A stretch of 64,000 nt of DNA from Neobacillus niacini (GCF_019749295.1 NZ_JACWFG010000018.1:51890-115889); one strand, 5' to 3'; shown: positions 8,767-18,485, numbered from the stretch's first letter. Program-made: numbers and translations. Notes: generated by a model not told the origin, from the sequence alone.

Positions 8767-9596
8767 TGGACTATATGGATAAAAAGAAAAAGTGGCTTCT
8801 CTCTGGGGTAGCACTTTTGGTCGCAGCCTTTCATTTAATCCCTTTCTATATTTTAATTACAACAGCATTAAAAGCAAGGGGAGATTTTAGTTCGAAATGG
8901 ATATTTCCAAAGGTCCTCGCGTTTGAGAACTTTGCAGAAGCTTGGGAAATGGCAAGCCTTGGAAATGCTCTTTCAAATACCACAATTATTACCTTTGTAA
9001 GTGCCTTATTACTGATTGTATTCGGCTCAATGGCAGCATATCCGCTGGCCAGAAGACAAACAAAACTAAATAAGATTGTTTTCATGGTATTTATTGCAGT
9101 TATGGTAATTCCGCCTTTAACTGCGTTGGTTCCACTATATAAGCTCGTTGTTGACATAGGAATGATGAATACGCTCGAAATTGCCATTCTGAATAATGTT
9201 GCCTCGTTCCTGCCATTAACTATTTTCTTATATTCTGGTTTTATTCGCTCAACGATTCCAAAAGAATTGGAAGAAGCGGCGAAAATTGATGGGGCTAGTA
9301 CATTGGGAATCTTTTTCCGGATTGTATTTCCACTGTTAAAGCCGGTTACAGCATCTATTTTAATCATATCTTGTGTTTTTATATGGAACGATTACCAATT
9401 CGCTATCTTTTTCTTACAAGCAGAGGAAGTTAAGACTATTACAGTTGCATTGGCAGGATTCTTTGGGGAAAATGCCAATCGTATGAATCTCGTAGCTGCG
9501 GCTGCAATCATGGCTGTACTGCCAATGGCCGTACTGTTTCTATTATTGCAAAAGCACTTTGTTAAAGGATTAGCTTCAGGTTCGGTTAAAGGATAA
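8766..9596 (+). CDS. melC: Sugar ABC transporter permease, MalG type
   Basis: This is a 276-residue permease with six predicted membrane helices. The EAA motif EEAAKIDGASTLGIFFRIVF lies near residue 170. It ends with the usual KHFVKGLASGSVKG tail of MalG-type subunits. Its start overlaps the stop of the preceding permease gene. Together with the binding lipoprotein it makes a CUT1-type importer for oligosaccharides. Confidence 0.9.
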   Translation: MDYMDKKKKWLLSGVALLVAAFHLIPFYILITTALKARGDFSSKWIFPKVLAFENFAEAWEMASLGNALSNTTIITFVSALLLIVFGSMAAYPLARRQTKLNKIVFMVFIAVMVIPPLTALVPLYKLVVDIGMMNTLEIAILNNVASFLPLTIFLYSGFIRSTIPKELEEAAKIDGASTLGIFFRIVFPLLKPVTASILIISCVFIWNDYQFAIFFLQAEEVKTITVALAGFFGENANRMNLVAAAAIMAVLPMAVLFLLLQKHFVKGLASGSVKG

Positions 9597-9622
9597 TTTA
9601 AAAAAGAGTTTGGAGGATTATT

Positions 9623-10951
9623 ATGTCTAAAATTACGTTTCTTGGTGCAGGAAGTACGGTATTTGCTAAAAATGTTCTAGGTGATTGTATGTTTGTTGAC
9701 GCTTTAGATGGATTTGAATTTGCATTGTTTGATATTGATGAACAGCGCTTGCGTGATTCCGAAAAAATGCTGAGTAATTTAAAGGAAAGCCTTGGGAAAA
9801 ATATTCGAATTAAAGCATATACAGATCGGAAGGAATCTTTAAGAGGAGCGAAATATGTAATTAATGCAATTCAGGTAGGAGGTTATAAGCCGAGTACTGT
9901 AATTGATTTCGAAATTCCGAAAAAGTATGGCTTAAGACAAACCATTGCGGATACGCTCGGAATTGGCGGGATATTCCGTAATTTACGAACAATTCCGGTT
10001 ATGCTTGATTTTGCAAAGGATATGGAAGAGGTTTGTCCGAATGCACTGTTTATGAATTACACCAACCCGATGGCGGTTTTGACAGGAGTTATGAATCGGT
10101 TTACGAATATTAACACCGTTGGCCTATGTCACAGTGTACAGGTTTGTACGAAAGATCTATTTGAGGCATTGGGAATGGATCGGACAAATGTAAAGGAGAA
10201 AATTGCCGGAATCAATCACATGGCTTGGCTGCTGGAGGTAAGCAAGGATGGTGTCGATTTGTATCCTGAAATTAAGAGAAGAGCACGTGAATTGCAGAAA
10301 ACAAAGCATGGCGATATGGTTCGATTTGAGTTAATGGATAAATTTGGTTATTATGTGACTGAGTCATCCGAACACAATGCTGAATATCACCCGTACTTTA
10401 TCAAATCTCGCTATCCTGAGTTGATTGAGCGTTTTAATATTCCACTTGATGAATATCCACGTCGTTGTGAAAAGCAAATTAATGATTGGGCAGCAATGAG
10501 AGAAGACTTGGTTCATAATAAGTCCTTGAATCATGTTCGTTCTCGTGAATATGGATCACGTATTATTGAGGCGATGGAGACAAATGTTCCGTTTAAATTT
10601 GGAGGTAATGTCTTAAATACTGGAAGACTGATTAGTAATCTTCCAGAGAAGGCCTGTGTCGAAGTGCCTTGTATTGCGGACCGCAGCGGAATTACTCCAA
10701 CCTATGTGGGAGATCTTCCAGAGCAGCTTGCTGCATTAAACCGTACTAATATTAACACGCAGCTGTTGACCATTGAAGCAGCAATGACGCTGAAAAAGGA
10801 ATATATTTATCAGGCTGCGATGCTTGATCCACATACAGCTGCTGAGTTATCTATGGACGACATTATCTCCTTATGTGACGACTTAATTGAAGCACATGGG
10901 GAATGGCTGCCGAAATTTAAAAGTGAAACAGGCATTGCTGTAACGATATAG
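9623..10951 (+). CDS. melA: GH4 alpha-galactosidase
   Basis: This is a cytoplasmic family 4 glycoside hydrolase of 442 residues. The family uses NAD+ and a divalent metal, with redox-assisted elimination. The Rossmann motif GAGST lies at residues 8-12, NPM at 148-150, and the metal ligands Cys169 (in GLCHSVQ) and His199 (in GINHMAW) are present. The N-terminus closely resembles what I recall of B. subtilis MelA. The ribosome site GGAGG precedes the ATG. It would split imported alpha-galactosides to galactose plus the remaining sugar. Other GH4 specificities exist, so the substrate is inferred from synteny. Confidence 0.9.
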   Translation: MSKITFLGAGSTVFAKNVLGDCMFVDALDGFEFALFDIDEQRLRDSEKMLSNLKESLGKNIRIKAYTDRKESLRGAKYVINAIQVGGYKPSTVIDFEIPKKYGLRQTIADTLGIGGIFRNLRTIPVMLDFAKDMEEVCPNALFMNYTNPMAVLTGVMNRFTNINTVGLCHSVQVCTKDLFEALGMDRTNVKEKIAGINHMAWLLEVSKDGVDLYPEIKRRARELQKTKHGDMVRFELMDKFGYYVTESSEHNAEYHPYFIKSRYPELIERFNIPLDEYPRRCEKQINDWAAMREDLVHNKSLNHVRSREYGSRIIEAMETNVPFKFGGNVLNTGRLISNLPEKACVEVPCIADRSGITPTYVGDLPEQLAALNRTNINTQLLTIEAAMTLKKEYIYQAAMLDPHTAAELSMDDIISLCDDLIEAHGEWLPKFKSETGIAVTI

Positions 10952-11046
10952 GTCTTAGTAAAACAAATGAGAATTACAGGGTAATGATACGATTGTCCTA
11001 GATGTTTTATCCTTTATAACAATCTGAGTACAATAGATTCAAAGTT

Positions 11047-11078
11047 GGCCGCTCTCGCGCTATAGTGAGGCGGCTTTT
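11047..11078 (+). terminator. Terminator after melA
   Basis: GCCGCTC and GAGGCGGC form an imperfect stem followed by TTTTAATATT. It separates the mel-like operon from the GH59 gene, which therefore needs its own promoter within 11079-11372. Confidence 0.75.
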
Positions 11079-11167
11079 AATATTATCATAAACTATTTAT
11101 AAAAGGTAAAAAAATCATTATAGATGGTAGATAAAGTTGTATAAAATTCAAAGCAAATTATGAAATA

Positions 11168-11182
11168 ATGAAAACGCTATCA
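11168..11182. promoter_or_regulatory. Catabolite-responsive element (cre) for the GH59 gene
   Basis: ATGAAAACGCTATCA matches the cre consensus WTGNAANCGNWNNCW at every position. It lies about 190 bp before the GH59 start. CcpA binding here would give glucose control. A hairpin GTTATC / GATAAC follows at about 11188-11210. I see nothing else in the 421-bp gap between melA and the GH59 gene. Confidence 0.75.
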
Positions 11183-11372
11183 GAGTGTTATCCGAAAAGT
11201 CAGATAACCGTTAGAGGGGGGGAACATACTTAAAAGCACAGCCATACCATTTTTCCAGCCTAATCTCCAAAGAAAAACCTCAGACTCAACGCACCCCTAT
11301 GAATTTCAAACAGAAAAGGAAAATAGTAAAATCCTAAGTTAGAAAAAACCAAAAGGAAAGGATTGAACGTAA

Positions 11373-14300
11373 ATGGGGAAACAAACCAAAAAGATTAAAA
11401 AGATGATTGGTAATTTATGCGTTGCTTCCATGGTGTTTGGGTCTTTTGGCTTAATAGGGTCAAATGAAACCAAAGCAGAAGTAATCACAAAAACGATTAC
11501 CATTGACGGAAACAATGTTGACCAATACAACCGCTTCAAAGGGTTTGGAACAGTAACAGCAAATAATACATCTCGATTGATGTTAGATTACAAAGAAGAG
11601 CACCCTGAAGAATATTGGGAAATTATGAACAAGCTTTTTAACAAGGATACAGGGGCGGGGCTGGCGCATGTCAAGATAGAATTAGGCGGCGATGTTAACT
11701 CATCTTCAGGAACAGAACCTGCAACGATGCGATATGCCGATGAACCTGCAAATATTCTTAGAGGTGCTGGATTCCAGTTTGCAGCTGATGCCAAATCTAT
11801 TAATCCTGATATTACAACTGAAATTTTGCGGTGGGGTGAACCTCGATTTACATGGGATGGTGCAGCAAACAATAGCTACGAAAACAGATATCAATGGTAC
11901 AAACAAACCATAGACGCTGTTTATGAAGAATATGGCTTTAAATTGGATTATGTTGGAATCTCCCAAAATGAAAGAGCACAAAACAACAATAATCGGATTG
12001 AAACAGAGTGGTTGAAATACTTCACCACTAAAATTAAGCAAGAACCAAATTATGAATCCGATTACAAACATCTTAAACTAGTTGCCGCAGATGGCTACCG
12101 TGATACGTCAACAATTAGTCGTACACTGCTTCAAAACCCAGATTTAATTGACGAAATCGACGTCATTAGTTCTCATTATGGTTTGACTGGTTCTAATGAA
12201 TTAAATCAATTACAAGAAAAATTGATTGCTGAAGGCAAGAAGCCGAAAGAAAGCTGGGTCTCTGAAGGAATTGCTCCGATGATCAACGCGCGCTACCGTC
12301 AGAATATGGAGCCAAACTATAAAGGTCTGGGCGGCAAGGCGGGGATTATCGATGTAACGTCCCGTATTATTTCCGTGTATTCTTGGACAGGAGCAGGAAA
12401 AACTCCGCTTAATGCTGTTTCATTTGATTTCCAGCCTTCTGTTGCTGCTTTTTATGAAGGCTCTGCTTACAATCCAAAACATTTAATTAGTGCAATGGAT
12501 CCATGGTCTGGTTTTTATGAAGTAGATGGAGGCCTTCAGGGAGTTCGTCATGTCATGAATTTTGTCGGATATGATGACCACGCCACACCTGAAAATGAGC
12601 GCTGGATGTATGTTAAGGATGCTACATATAGTGATGGAGCTTTCTTTGATGGCGGTGTGGATGTAGATACGAGCACCCATAATTATTTGACATTAAAAGA
12701 CCCTGAAACCAATGACTATACAACCGTCTTTGCCAATAACACAAAAGAAACACGTAAATATAAGATAAAAGCTCAAAATCTAAATGGCAAAGAGAATACT
12801 CCGATTTATGTCTGGGAAACACGAGGAGCAGATGAAGGACAAGAAGTTGATGCCAATTGGTTTAAAAATATCAATAAAATCACTCCTAAAGACGGGGAGT
12901 ATGAAGTGGAAGTTAAGCCATATTCCATCGTAACGATTTCAACGTTAGATAAGGAATCTGAAGTGGAAGGTTTCGAATATGAATCAGAACCTGTTGATTT
13001 ATCGAAAGATACAATTATGCCGCTGCCATATAAGGATGATTTTGAATACGACAAGTATCCTGTCGACGAAAAGGGCAGAGATTATGTAGATCGCCGCGGA
13101 GGAACACCGCGATATACCACTGATCAGACCGGTGCTTTTGAAGTAGTGAAAGAGGCAACAAAACCGGCGGCAAGTGGAAGTGCAGAACGGACGGACTTAG
13201 AAATTCCTGCTGCAAAAACTCATGGAAACATGCTGCAGCAGAAAATCAGCCATGACATCATCGGTGCTGACTGGGCAGTCTGGGGCGGAAGAGACGGCTC
13301 GGCTTCTAGCGGTAATCCAAACGCAACGATTGGTGACCACCGCTGGGTGAACTATAAAGCTTCCTATGACTTTTTACTAGATACACATACACCTGAAGCA
13401 GAAGGCAGAAGTAACTATGCCTTAATCGGGGTAAGACAGGTTAAAGCTGGCGGGGCAGATTCCCATGCACCATACAATGCACGCGTATTTTCAGATGGAA
13501 AATATGAAATTCTTAAACTAGGCAAGGTAGAAAAAAGTGGAACGATCGAAGGCTTCGATAATAAGGTTTGGCATAATCTAGGATTTGAAGCAAAAGAAAA
13601 TGTATTTACGCTATATCTAGATGGTGCAGCAATCGATTCCTATACAGATAAAGATTCAACGGTTATGGCCGGAAGAGTTGCATTAGGTTCCGGTTATTAT
13701 GAAACTCTTATCGATAACTTAGCGATTGAACCAATCAAAGGATACACCTATACATCAGAAAAAGTCGACAGTGCCCAGGGTAGAAAATATGGAACCGAAG
13801 AAGAAGCTTTGAACAATAATGACTTACTTAATCCTATTGGATATATAGGGAAGTGGGACTATACACAGGCAGGATATGCCCATTTTAACCGTACACAAAT
13901 GACTGCAAAGACAGATGTGCCAGTTTGGAACGGAGTGACTGTAGGTCATAGGGACACAACAACCGTACAAGGAACGTTGAACAAAGTATTTTATTCTTCG
14001 GGCTGGTCATCTAACAATGGAAATGCATGGGCATCAAATGGTGCTTCCCTTGAGATCAAATTTAAGGGTACGGAAGTCAGATTATATGGTGAAACGAATC
14101 CGTCAAATGGAAAAGGCGATGTTTATTTAGATGGAGTTTTAGTGGGTGAGGCGAATTACACCAACAACAGCAGTATAACCCAGATGGTCTGGTCTCAAGG
14201 CGATTTGGAAGACAAAGAACATACCCTTAAAGTGGTGTCAAAAGATAAATATATCAGCTTTACGAAAGTAGAAGTTGAGACCACTGATCCTGTCTTGGCA

Positions 14301-15176
14301 GTTAAAAAGGCTGGGCCTGCTGATCTTGTAAAAATTTCAGATGAATCACTGATAGAGAATAAAGAAAATACAGTTTATGCATTTAGAAAGAATACTGCTT
14401 GGGGCTCAAATAGTACGAATGCCTGGGCGAATTTTAATGATGATCCATATATTTTAGTCAATTTCACTGGAAGTGGTATTGATTACTTGTCAGGAACTGG
14501 TGACAAAACACTCTATAATTTCGAGCTTGATGGTCAAGATATGGGTAACTTTGCCGTAAATACTAGCACGGGCGTAAGGTACTCTGTAAGAGGTCTGGAA
14601 GAAAAACCACACACGTTGAAGGTTTCTCGAAAAGATAATGAGATAAAAGAAACATTTATGGATTTCCGCGGGGTCGATATCTATCACACTCCAAAATTTG
14701 ATGCTCCTGACAGCAGTATGATCTTTGATTTTGAAGGTTCAGGATTCAATTTATTTGGATCAACTCCTGATGCGTTGATCGACGTGTATATCGATGACCA
14801 ATTAATTGAGGAAAACTATAGAATCTATGCTAAAGGCGACAGACAAACCTCTTATACAATTCGTGGGCTAAAAGATACGAAACACACAGCAAAAGTTGTC
14901 ATTAAAGGTGGTACTTTTACCTTGGATGGTATTGATGTGGTAACAGGCAGAAATAAAGTGGAAATAAACAAGACCAAATTGCAGGAATTGTACGATGCAA
15001 ACGAAGGGAAAAACCACACAGACTACACGAAGGAAAGTTGGAAAACCTTCCATAAAGCCCAACAATCCGCAAAAATGGTATTACAAAATCCACAAGTTAC
15101 ACTAGAGCAAGTAGTGGCAGCAAGAACAAACTTACAAGCAGCAGTTGAAGGTTTAACCGAAGTAACGAGTGAGTAA
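11373..15176 (+). CDS. Secreted GH59 galactocerebrosidase-type glycoside hydrolase with accessory domains
   Basis: This is a 1267-residue exported enzyme. A signal peptide spans residues about 1-36, with likely cleavage near ETKAEV. Residues about 45-790 resemble human galactocerebrosidase (GALC) along their length: KGFGTV...TSRLMLDY, HVKIELGGD, SAMDPWSGFY (373-382), DQTGAFEV and IGDHRWVNYK. The expected acid/base is Glu200 (QNERA) and the nucleophile Glu298 (SWVSE). The C-terminal part has three beta-rich modules (about 865-970, 985-1105, 1115-1190) with a shared pattern of a hydrophobic strand, short DG or DD turn and HTLKV or HTAKV strand, probably carbohydrate-binding. A FIVAR-like helical domain follows (about 1197-1263). 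No LPXTG anchor is present. The ribosome site is AAAGGAAAGG. Confidence 0.85.
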   Translation: MGKQTKKIKKMIGNLCVASMVFGSFGLIGSNETKAEVITKTITIDGNNVDQYNRFKGFGTVTANNTSRLMLDYKEEHPEEYWEIMNKLFNKDTGAGLAHVKIELGGDVNSSSGTEPATMRYADEPANILRGAGFQFAADAKSINPDITTEILRWGEPRFTWDGAANNSYENRYQWYKQTIDAVYEEYGFKLDYVGISQNERAQNNNNRIETEWLKYFTTKIKQEPNYESDYKHLKLVAADGYRDTSTISRTLLQNPDLIDEIDVISSHYGLTGSNELNQLQEKLIAEGKKPKESWVSEGIAPMINARYRQNMEPNYKGLGGKAGIIDVTSRIISVYSWTGAGKTPLNAVSFDFQPSVAAFYEGSAYNPKHLISAMDPWSGFYEVDGGLQGVRHVMNFVGYDDHATPENERWMYVKDATYSDGAFFDGGVDVDTSTHNYLTLKDPETNDYTTVFANNTKETRKYKIKAQNLNGKENTPIYVWETRGADEGQEVDANWFKNINKITPKDGEYEVEVKPYSIVTISTLDKESEVEGFEYESEPVDLSKDTIMPLPYKDDFEYDKYPVDEKGRDYVDRRGGTPRYTTDQTGAFEVVKEATKPAASGSAERTDLEIPAAKTHGNMLQQKISHDIIGADWAVWGGRDGSASSGNPNATIGDHRWVNYKASYDFLLDTHTPEAEGRSNYALIGVRQVKAGGADSHAPYNARVFSDGKYEILKLGKVEKSGTIEGFDNKVWHNLGFEAKENVFTLYLDGAAIDSYTDKDSTVMAGRVALGSGYYETLIDNLAIEPIKGYTYTSEKVDSAQGRKYGTEEEALNNNDLLNPIGYIGKWDYTQAGYAHFNRTQMTAKTDVPVWNGVTVGHRDTTTVQGTLNKVFYSSGWSSNNGNAWASNGASLEIKFKGTEVRLYGETNPSNGKGDVYLDGVLVGEANYTNNSSITQMVWSQGDLEDKEHTLKVVSKDKYISFTKVEVETTDPVLAVKKAGPADLVKISDESLIENKENTVYAFRKNTAWGSNSTNAWANFNDDPYILVNFTGSGIDYLSGTGDKTLYNFELDGQDMGNFAVNTSTGVRYSVRGLEEKPHTLKVSRKDNEIKETFMDFRGVDIYHTPKFDAPDSSMIFDFEGSGFNLFGSTPDALIDVYIDDQLIEENYRIYAKGDRQTSYTIRGLKDTKHTAKVVIKGGTFTLDGIDVVTGRNKVEINKTKLQELYDANEGKNHTDYTKESWKTFHKAQQSAKMVLQNPQVTLEQVVAARTNLQAAVEGLTEVTSE

Positions 15177-15198
15177 GAAAAGGTTCGCAATAGCCGAA

Positions 15199-15229
15199 AA
15201 GGCCATCCAGTGTTTTGGATGGCCTTTTT
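15199..15229. terminator. Bidirectional terminator between the GH59 gene and adhE
   Basis: GGCCATCCA and TGGATGGCC form a 9-bp stem flanked by A-run and T-run, so it can serve the two convergent genes. Confidence 0.9.
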
Positions 15230-15249
15230 AGCAGGCTTATAACAATCTT

Positions 15250-17853
15250 TTAAACTCCCTTATATGCCTTACGATAGATTTCAGCTAATTCTGTTACGAG
15301 AGGAAGTTTAGGGTTTGCAGTAGTACATTGGTCTTCGAATGCTTTATCGGCCAGGTAATCAACCTTGCTTTCGAAAGCTTGAGCGTCAATACCGTTTGTC
15401 TCAATGCTCATCGGGATATCAAGTTCTTTTGCAAGGCGAATGATTGCCTCAACAAGACTTTCTACACCTTCCTCCGTAGTTTTCGCAGGCAGTCCAAGAG
15501 TTCTTGCAATTTCTGCATAACGCTTATCTGCCACAAAGTGGGAATATTTCGGGAATGCAGTAAATTTATTTGGTTTGGCCGCGTTATAGCGAATAACATG
15601 TGGCATTAAGATTGTGTTTGCACGACCATGGGCAATATGGAATTCTGAGCCAAGCTTATGGGCTAGGCTATGGTTGATACCTAGGAATGCATTTGCAAAG
15701 GCCATCCCAGCAATTGTTGAAGCATTATGCACTTTTTCACGCGCTAATTCATCGCTGCCATTTCGGTAAGCTCTAGGCAGATATTCGAATACCAGCTGGA
15801 TTGCTTTCATCGCAAGCCCATCTGTATAGTCGTTCGCCATGCAAGAAACATATGCCTCTATGGCGTGGGTCAATACGTCCATTCCTGTATCAGCGGTAAT
15901 ATGTTTCGGAACCGTCATAACAAACTGCGGGTCAATAATCGCTACGTCTGGCGTTAATTCATAATCGGCGAGCGGATATTTGATATTTGCTTCTTTATCG
16001 GTAATAACAGAGAATGATGTTACTTCTGAGCCTGTTCCTGAAGTTGTTGGAATCGCTACAAACTGAGCTTTTTCACCTAACTTAGGATATTTTACAATTC
16101 GTTTTCGGATATCGAGAAATTTCTGTTTTAAACCAAAGAATTCAGATTCTGGGTTTTCATAGAACAGCCACATACCTTTGGCTGCATCCATTGCGGATCC
16201 GCCGCCGAGGGCAATGATTACATCTGGCTGGAATTTCGCCATCATTTCGGTACCCTTCATAACCGTTTCAATGGATGGATCTGGTTCTACCTCTGAGAAA
16301 ATTTCACAATGTACATAATCAGGGCGTTTTCTTAAATAATATAGTACCTTATCCACATAGCCTAGTTTCACCATTCCAGGGTCCGTTACAATGAACGCTT
16401 TAGAAATCTTCGGCATTTTAGCTAAATACTGAGTGGCATTTTTCTCGAAATAGATTTTGGACGGAACTTTAAACCATTGCATATTAACATTCCTTTGGGC
16501 TACTTTTTTAATATTGATTAAATGAATCGCACCAACGTTCGTAGAAACAGAGTTTCCTCCATATGAACCACAGCCAAGTGTAAGAGATGGCATATAAGCA
16601 TTGTAAATATCACCGATGGCACCTTGTGAAGAAGGGGCATTGACAATGATTCTTCCGGCTTTCATCCGGTAGCCATACTGCTTTATCACATTTTGGTCTT
16701 GGGAATGGATGACGGCAGAATGTCCTAAACCGCCAAATTCTAACATTTCTTCTGCTCTTTTTAAACCTTCTTCAAGACTATTAACCTTGTAACAGGCTAG
16801 GACAGGGCTTAATTTTTCTCTAGACAGCGGATAATCTGGTCCAACACCATTTAATTCAGCTACAAGAATTTTTGTGTTTTCAGGAACGGTTACTCCCGCC
16901 AAAGCGGCAATTTTGCTAGCGGCCATTCCAACGATATTTGGATTAACGGCACATGATAATTCATTGATAACTAATTTTTCAACCTTTTCTTTTTCTGCTT
17001 CATTTAAAAAATAACAGTTATTTGCAATCATTTCATTTTTGACTTCAGAATAAATCTCTTGATCAATAATAACAGCCTGCTCAGATGCACAAATCATTCC
17101 GTTGTCAAACGTCTTTGATAAAATTAGATCGTTTACAGCTTGATGAATGTTGGCTGATTTCTCCATATAGCAAGGAACATTTCCAGGTCCTACACCGAGA
17201 GCTGGTTTACCAGAGCTATAAGCAGATTTGACCATTCCCGCGCCGCCAGTTGCAAGAATCATAGATACCTTTCCGTGATTCATCAGTGCTTGTGTAGCCT
17301 CGATTGAAGGTGTTTCTATCCATTGAATGCAATTCTCAGGAGCTCCTGCCTTTATCGCTGCATCTCTAAGGATTCTTGCCGCCTCACTGCTGCATTTTTG
17401 AGCGGATGGGTGGAAGGCAAAAATAATTGGATTTCTTGTTTTTATGGAAATCAGTGCTTTAAACATTGTTGTGGAGGTTGGATTCGTTACAGGTGTGACA
17501 CCAGCAATAACGCCAACAGGTTCGGCAATTTCAATGATTCCTTCATGTTCGTTTTCGTTGATGATACCGACGGTTTTATCATATTTGATATTATGATAGA
17601 CATATTCAGTCGCAAACATATTCTTTATAATTTTATCTTCATAAACGCCTCGTTTGGTTTCCTCAACAGCAAGTTTTGCAAGCTGCATATGCTGATCAAG
17701 ACCTGCTAAGGCCATTTGCTTCACAATATTATCAATCATTTCTTGGTCAAAGCTGCGGAACTCATCTAAAGCTTTCAGACCATTGTCCACCAAGATATCC
17801 ACCATTGTCGTTACACTCTGCATGTCCTTGCCAATTTTTTCTGCCACTGCCAT
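15250..17853 (-). CDS. adhE: Bifunctional acetaldehyde-CoA/alcohol dehydrogenase AdhE
   Basis: This is the fermentative enzyme that reduces acetyl-CoA to acetaldehyde and then ethanol, using two NADH. The N-terminal aldehyde dehydrogenase half carries the catalytic Cys255 (MICASEQAV). The C-terminal iron-dependent alcohol dehydrogenase half begins near residue 455 and contains GGGSAMDAAKGMW and the metal-site region GINHSLAHKLGSEFHIAHGR. The ATG at 17853 follows TTGGAGG and gives 867 residues. A longer frame beginning at 17895 would run through the Rex/Fnr operator and is rejected. AdhE proteins polymerise into spirosomes. The operator predicts induction at high NADH or low oxygen. Confidence 0.97.
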   Translation of the reverse strand: MAVAEKIGKDMQSVTTMVDILVDNGLKALDEFRSFDQEMIDNIVKQMALAGLDQHMQLAKLAVEETKRGVYEDKIIKNMFATEYVYHNIKYDKTVGIINENEHEGIIEIAEPVGVIAGVTPVTNPTSTTMFKALISIKTRNPIIFAFHPSAQKCSSEAARILRDAAIKAGAPENCIQWIETPSIEATQALMNHGKVSMILATGGAGMVKSAYSSGKPALGVGPGNVPCYMEKSANIHQAVNDLILSKTFDNGMICASEQAVIIDQEIYSEVKNEMIANNCYFLNEAEKEKVEKLVINELSCAVNPNIVGMAASKIAALAGVTVPENTKILVAELNGVGPDYPLSREKLSPVLACYKVNSLEEGLKRAEEMLEFGGLGHSAVIHSQDQNVIKQYGYRMKAGRIIVNAPSSQGAIGDIYNAYMPSLTLGCGSYGGNSVSTNVGAIHLINIKKVAQRNVNMQWFKVPSKIYFEKNATQYLAKMPKISKAFIVTDPGMVKLGYVDKVLYYLRKRPDYVHCEIFSEVEPDPSIETVMKGTEMMAKFQPDVIIALGGGSAMDAAKGMWLFYENPESEFFGLKQKFLDIRKRIVKYPKLGEKAQFVAIPTTSGTGSEVTSFSVITDKEANIKYPLADYELTPDVAIIDPQFVMTVPKHITADTGMDVLTHAIEAYVSCMANDYTDGLAMKAIQLVFEYLPRAYRNGSDELAREKVHNASTIAGMAFANAFLGINHSLAHKLGSEFHIAHGRANTILMPHVIRYNAAKPNKFTAFPKYSHFVADKRYAEIARTLGLPAKTTEEGVESLVEAIIRLAKELDIPMSIETNGIDAQAFESKVDYLADKAFEDQCTTANPKLPLVTELAEIYRKAYKGV

Positions 17854-17879
17854 TTTAATTCCTCCAATTACTTTAAACT

Positions 17880-17897
17880 TTGTGAAATATTTCACAA
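17880..17897. promoter_or_regulatory. Rex (or Fnr) operator of adhE
   Basis: TTGTGAAATATTTCACAA is a perfect 18-bp palindrome matching the Rex consensus; its core also fits the Fnr box TGTGA-N6-TCACA. It lies 27 bp upstream of the adhE start codon. Rex releases DNA when the NADH/NAD ratio rises. Sequence alone cannot decide between the two regulators. Confidence 0.85.
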
Positions 17898-17945
17898 GAT
17901 TATATAAAAAAATAATAACAAACAGAATTTATATAGCTTACAGTG

Positions 17946-18173
17946 TTACTCGCATACAGGATTGCGCGGTATCTTTTCAAAGGAGATGTCAGTAAGGACC
18001 TTTGAATATTTTTTTACAATGATGACATAGTTTACTGTCCATATATAACTTGGAATGTTCTCGTTATCCTTAAACATCATTGCCTCAAATTCATCACCAA
18101 CAGTTTCTTCAAAAGTTTCTTGTGTATACGTTTCAGAATCTGTTGAAAAGGACTTCCATTCACATAGCATCAT
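17946..18173 (-). CDS. Hypothetical 75-residue protein upstream of adhE
   Basis: This is a small acidic protein of unknown function. The ATG has a clear AAGGAG ribosome site nine bases upstream. A Glu/Thr-rich N-terminal half is followed by a hydrophobic segment (YIWTVNYVIIV, about residues 43-53) that may be a beta strand rather than a membrane helix. It reads in the direction of adhE, 92 bp upstream of that start codon. Two degenerate Rex-like sequences precede it. I do not recognise a family. Confidence 0.6.
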   Translation of the reverse strand: MMLCEWKSFSTDSETYTQETFEETVGDEFEAMMFKDNENIPSYIWTVNYVIIVKKYSKVLTDISFEKIPRNPVCE

Positions 18174-18232
18174 GTTATATCACTCCTTGTGCTCTTTATG
18201 TATTTATCATAACACCGATTTCTGATAAAAGT

Positions 18233-18270
18233 TTGTGAAATATTGAACAAACTTTGAAATATTAACAAAC
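18233..18270. promoter_or_regulatory. Two degenerate Rex-like sites
   Basis: TTGTGAAATATTGAACAA (18233-18250) matches the left half of the adhE operator exactly and has two mismatches in the right half. A second sequence, CTTTGAAATATTAACAAAC, follows at once. They lie 60-95 bp upstream of the 75-residue gene. They may make the region a multi-site Rex-controlled promoter. Confidence 0.45.
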
Positions 18271-18328
18271 CTGCCAAAAATGGTCCTTTTTACCTAAAGG
18301 AGCTGTTCCTTTGTCGGAAAAAGTAACG

Positions 18329-18485
18329 TCTTGAGGACAAATCGCGCGAGCATCCAGAAGGATTAGTCCTTAATCGGGGGTCTTGAGGACAAATCGCACG
18401 AGCATCCAGAAGGAATAGTCCTTAATCGGGGGTCTTGAGGACGAATAAACACGAGCATCTAGAAGGATTTGTAATTAATCGGGGG
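18329..18485. repeat. 52-bp tandem hairpin repeat, array B
   Basis: Three copies of a 52-bp unit have the CTTGAGG landmark at 18330, 18382 and 18434. A degenerate partial copy may lie just upstream (18296-18328). The inverted repeat in copy 1 is AGGACAAATC / GATTAGTCCT with one mismatch. It lies in the 384-bp gap between the 75-residue gene and the SET gene. The rest of the gap holds the Rex-like sites and the hairpin below. Confidence 0.92.

Noticed and set aside
17853..17895. N-terminal extension of AdhE by 14 residues
   Set aside because: The extension would translate the Rex/Fnr operator, and the downstream ATG has a proper ribosome site and gives the family length.
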